A stretch of 64,000 bases of DNA, from positions 5,456,001-5,520,000 of the forward strand of contig NZ_CP011253.3 in the NCBI RefSeq assembly GCF_000972785.3, given 5' to 3'. Under the pieces are notes generated by a model. That model was not told the DNA's origin. It saw only the letters and a list, made by a program, of their open reading frames with translations, and searched no databases. Shown piece by piece: positions 63,721 through 64,000 of the stretch. The DNA comes from Pandoraea oxalativorans (GTDB lineage Bacteria > Pseudomonadota > Gammaproteobacteria > Burkholderiales > Burkholderiaceae). Each line of letters opens with the position of its first letter. Positions within the stretch are counted from its first letter, which is position 1. A program made the position numbers and the translations under genes.

Positions 63721-64000
63721 TTACGCCGCGCCTGCTGCGGGCGGCAGCGCGGGCCTCGCGCGACGGATGAGCAGCGTGTGGAAGGCCCAGGACAGCACGC
63801 CGCACACGGCCATGACCGCCGCCATCGGCACCGCCGAGCGGGCGTGCAGCAAGCCAACCGCCGCACCGGCGCTGGCCGCCGCAAGGAATTGCAGCGCCCC
63901 CAGCAGGGCCGACGCCGCCCCGGCACGCTGGTGTTGCCGGTTGAGCGCCTCGGCAATGGCGTTCGGCTGCGAAAAGCCGAGGCTCGTGACGAAGGCGAAC
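63721..64000 (-). CDS. Bcr/CflA-type MFS drug exporter, C-terminal part
   Basis: Reads from the right edge on the - strand, 92 residues plus stop (TAA at 63723-63721). FAFVTSLGFSQPNAIAEALN followed by RAGAASALLGALQFLAAASA is the signature of the late TM helices of Bcr/CflA family efflux proteins; another helix (VMAVCGVLSWAFHTLLI) precedes a short Pro/Ala tail. The 5' part is outside the window. Not part of the flagellar system. Confidence 0.85.
   Translation of the reverse strand, partial: FAFVTSLGFSQPNAIAEALNRQHQRAGAASALLGALQFLAAASAGAAVGLLHARSAVPMAAVMAVCGVLSWAFHTLLIRRARPALPPAAGAA

Noticed and set aside
1..64000. CRISPR arrays, tRNA and rRNA genes
   Set aside because: No regularly spaced repeats and no tRNA/rRNA-like sequence noticed anywhere in the window, including at the accessory insert borders.

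Overview
The window is high-GC DNA from a betaproteobacterium. The flagellar proteins, the FlhDC-type master regulator and the layout fit Burkholderiaceae. Pandoraea or a close relative is my best guess from general knowledge; no search was run. About 57 kb of the 64 kb is one nearly complete flagellar and chemotaxis locus.

Layout, left to right. (1) 1-1110: the end of a sensor kinase and its NarL/LuxR-type response regulator. (2) 1.5-7.9 kb, + strand: fliC, fliD, fliS, fliT, then a FliK-like/FlhB-tail-like pair. (3) 8.1-9.3 kb: a lone AAA ATPase with no obvious flagellar role. (4) 9.4-21.8 kb: fliE (-) divergent from fliFGHIJK (+), then fliLMNOPQR (+). (5) 21.9-32.8 kb, - strand: flgBCDEFGHIJKL. 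(6) 33.2-35.2 kb, + strand: flgA, flgM, flgN. (7) 35.5-40.3 kb: an accessory insert at the 3' end of fliA, bounded by a 196-bp imperfect duplication of the fliA terminus. It carries a type VI secretion PAAR gene, an effector gene split by an IS2-like element, two immunity-like genes, a decayed second effector fragment, and a C4-like structured RNA with a small ORF. (8) 40.3-62.0 kb, - strand: fliA, flhG, flhF, flhA, flhB, cheZ, cheY, cheB, cheD, cheR, three chemoreceptors, cheW, cheA, a second CheY-like regulator, motB, motA (listed left to right; transcription runs the other way). (9) 62.1-63.1 kb: flhC and flhD with an AT-richer upstream region holding a perfect palindrome. (10) From 63.7 kb to the window edge: the end of a Bcr/CflA-type drug exporter.

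How it works together. FlhDC is expected to switch on the rod, hook and export genes (class 2). FliA, held by FlgM until the hook is finished, then switches on late genes. I can see FliA-type promoters (TAAA, 15-16 nt, GCCGATAA-like) before fliC, flgM, fliL, flgK, motA and the Aer-like receptor. Three receptors, CheA/W/Y/Z and CheR/B/D form a full chemotaxis pathway, with two receptors ending in a CheR-tether-like pentapeptide.

Most interesting part. The 35.5-40.3 kb insert. Removing the IS2-like element and one copy of its 5-bp target duplication restores an uninterrupted 187-codon reading frame directly after the PAAR gene. That product has a His...Cys layout like permuted NlpC/P60 enzymes and overlaps its putative immunity gene by 4 nt.
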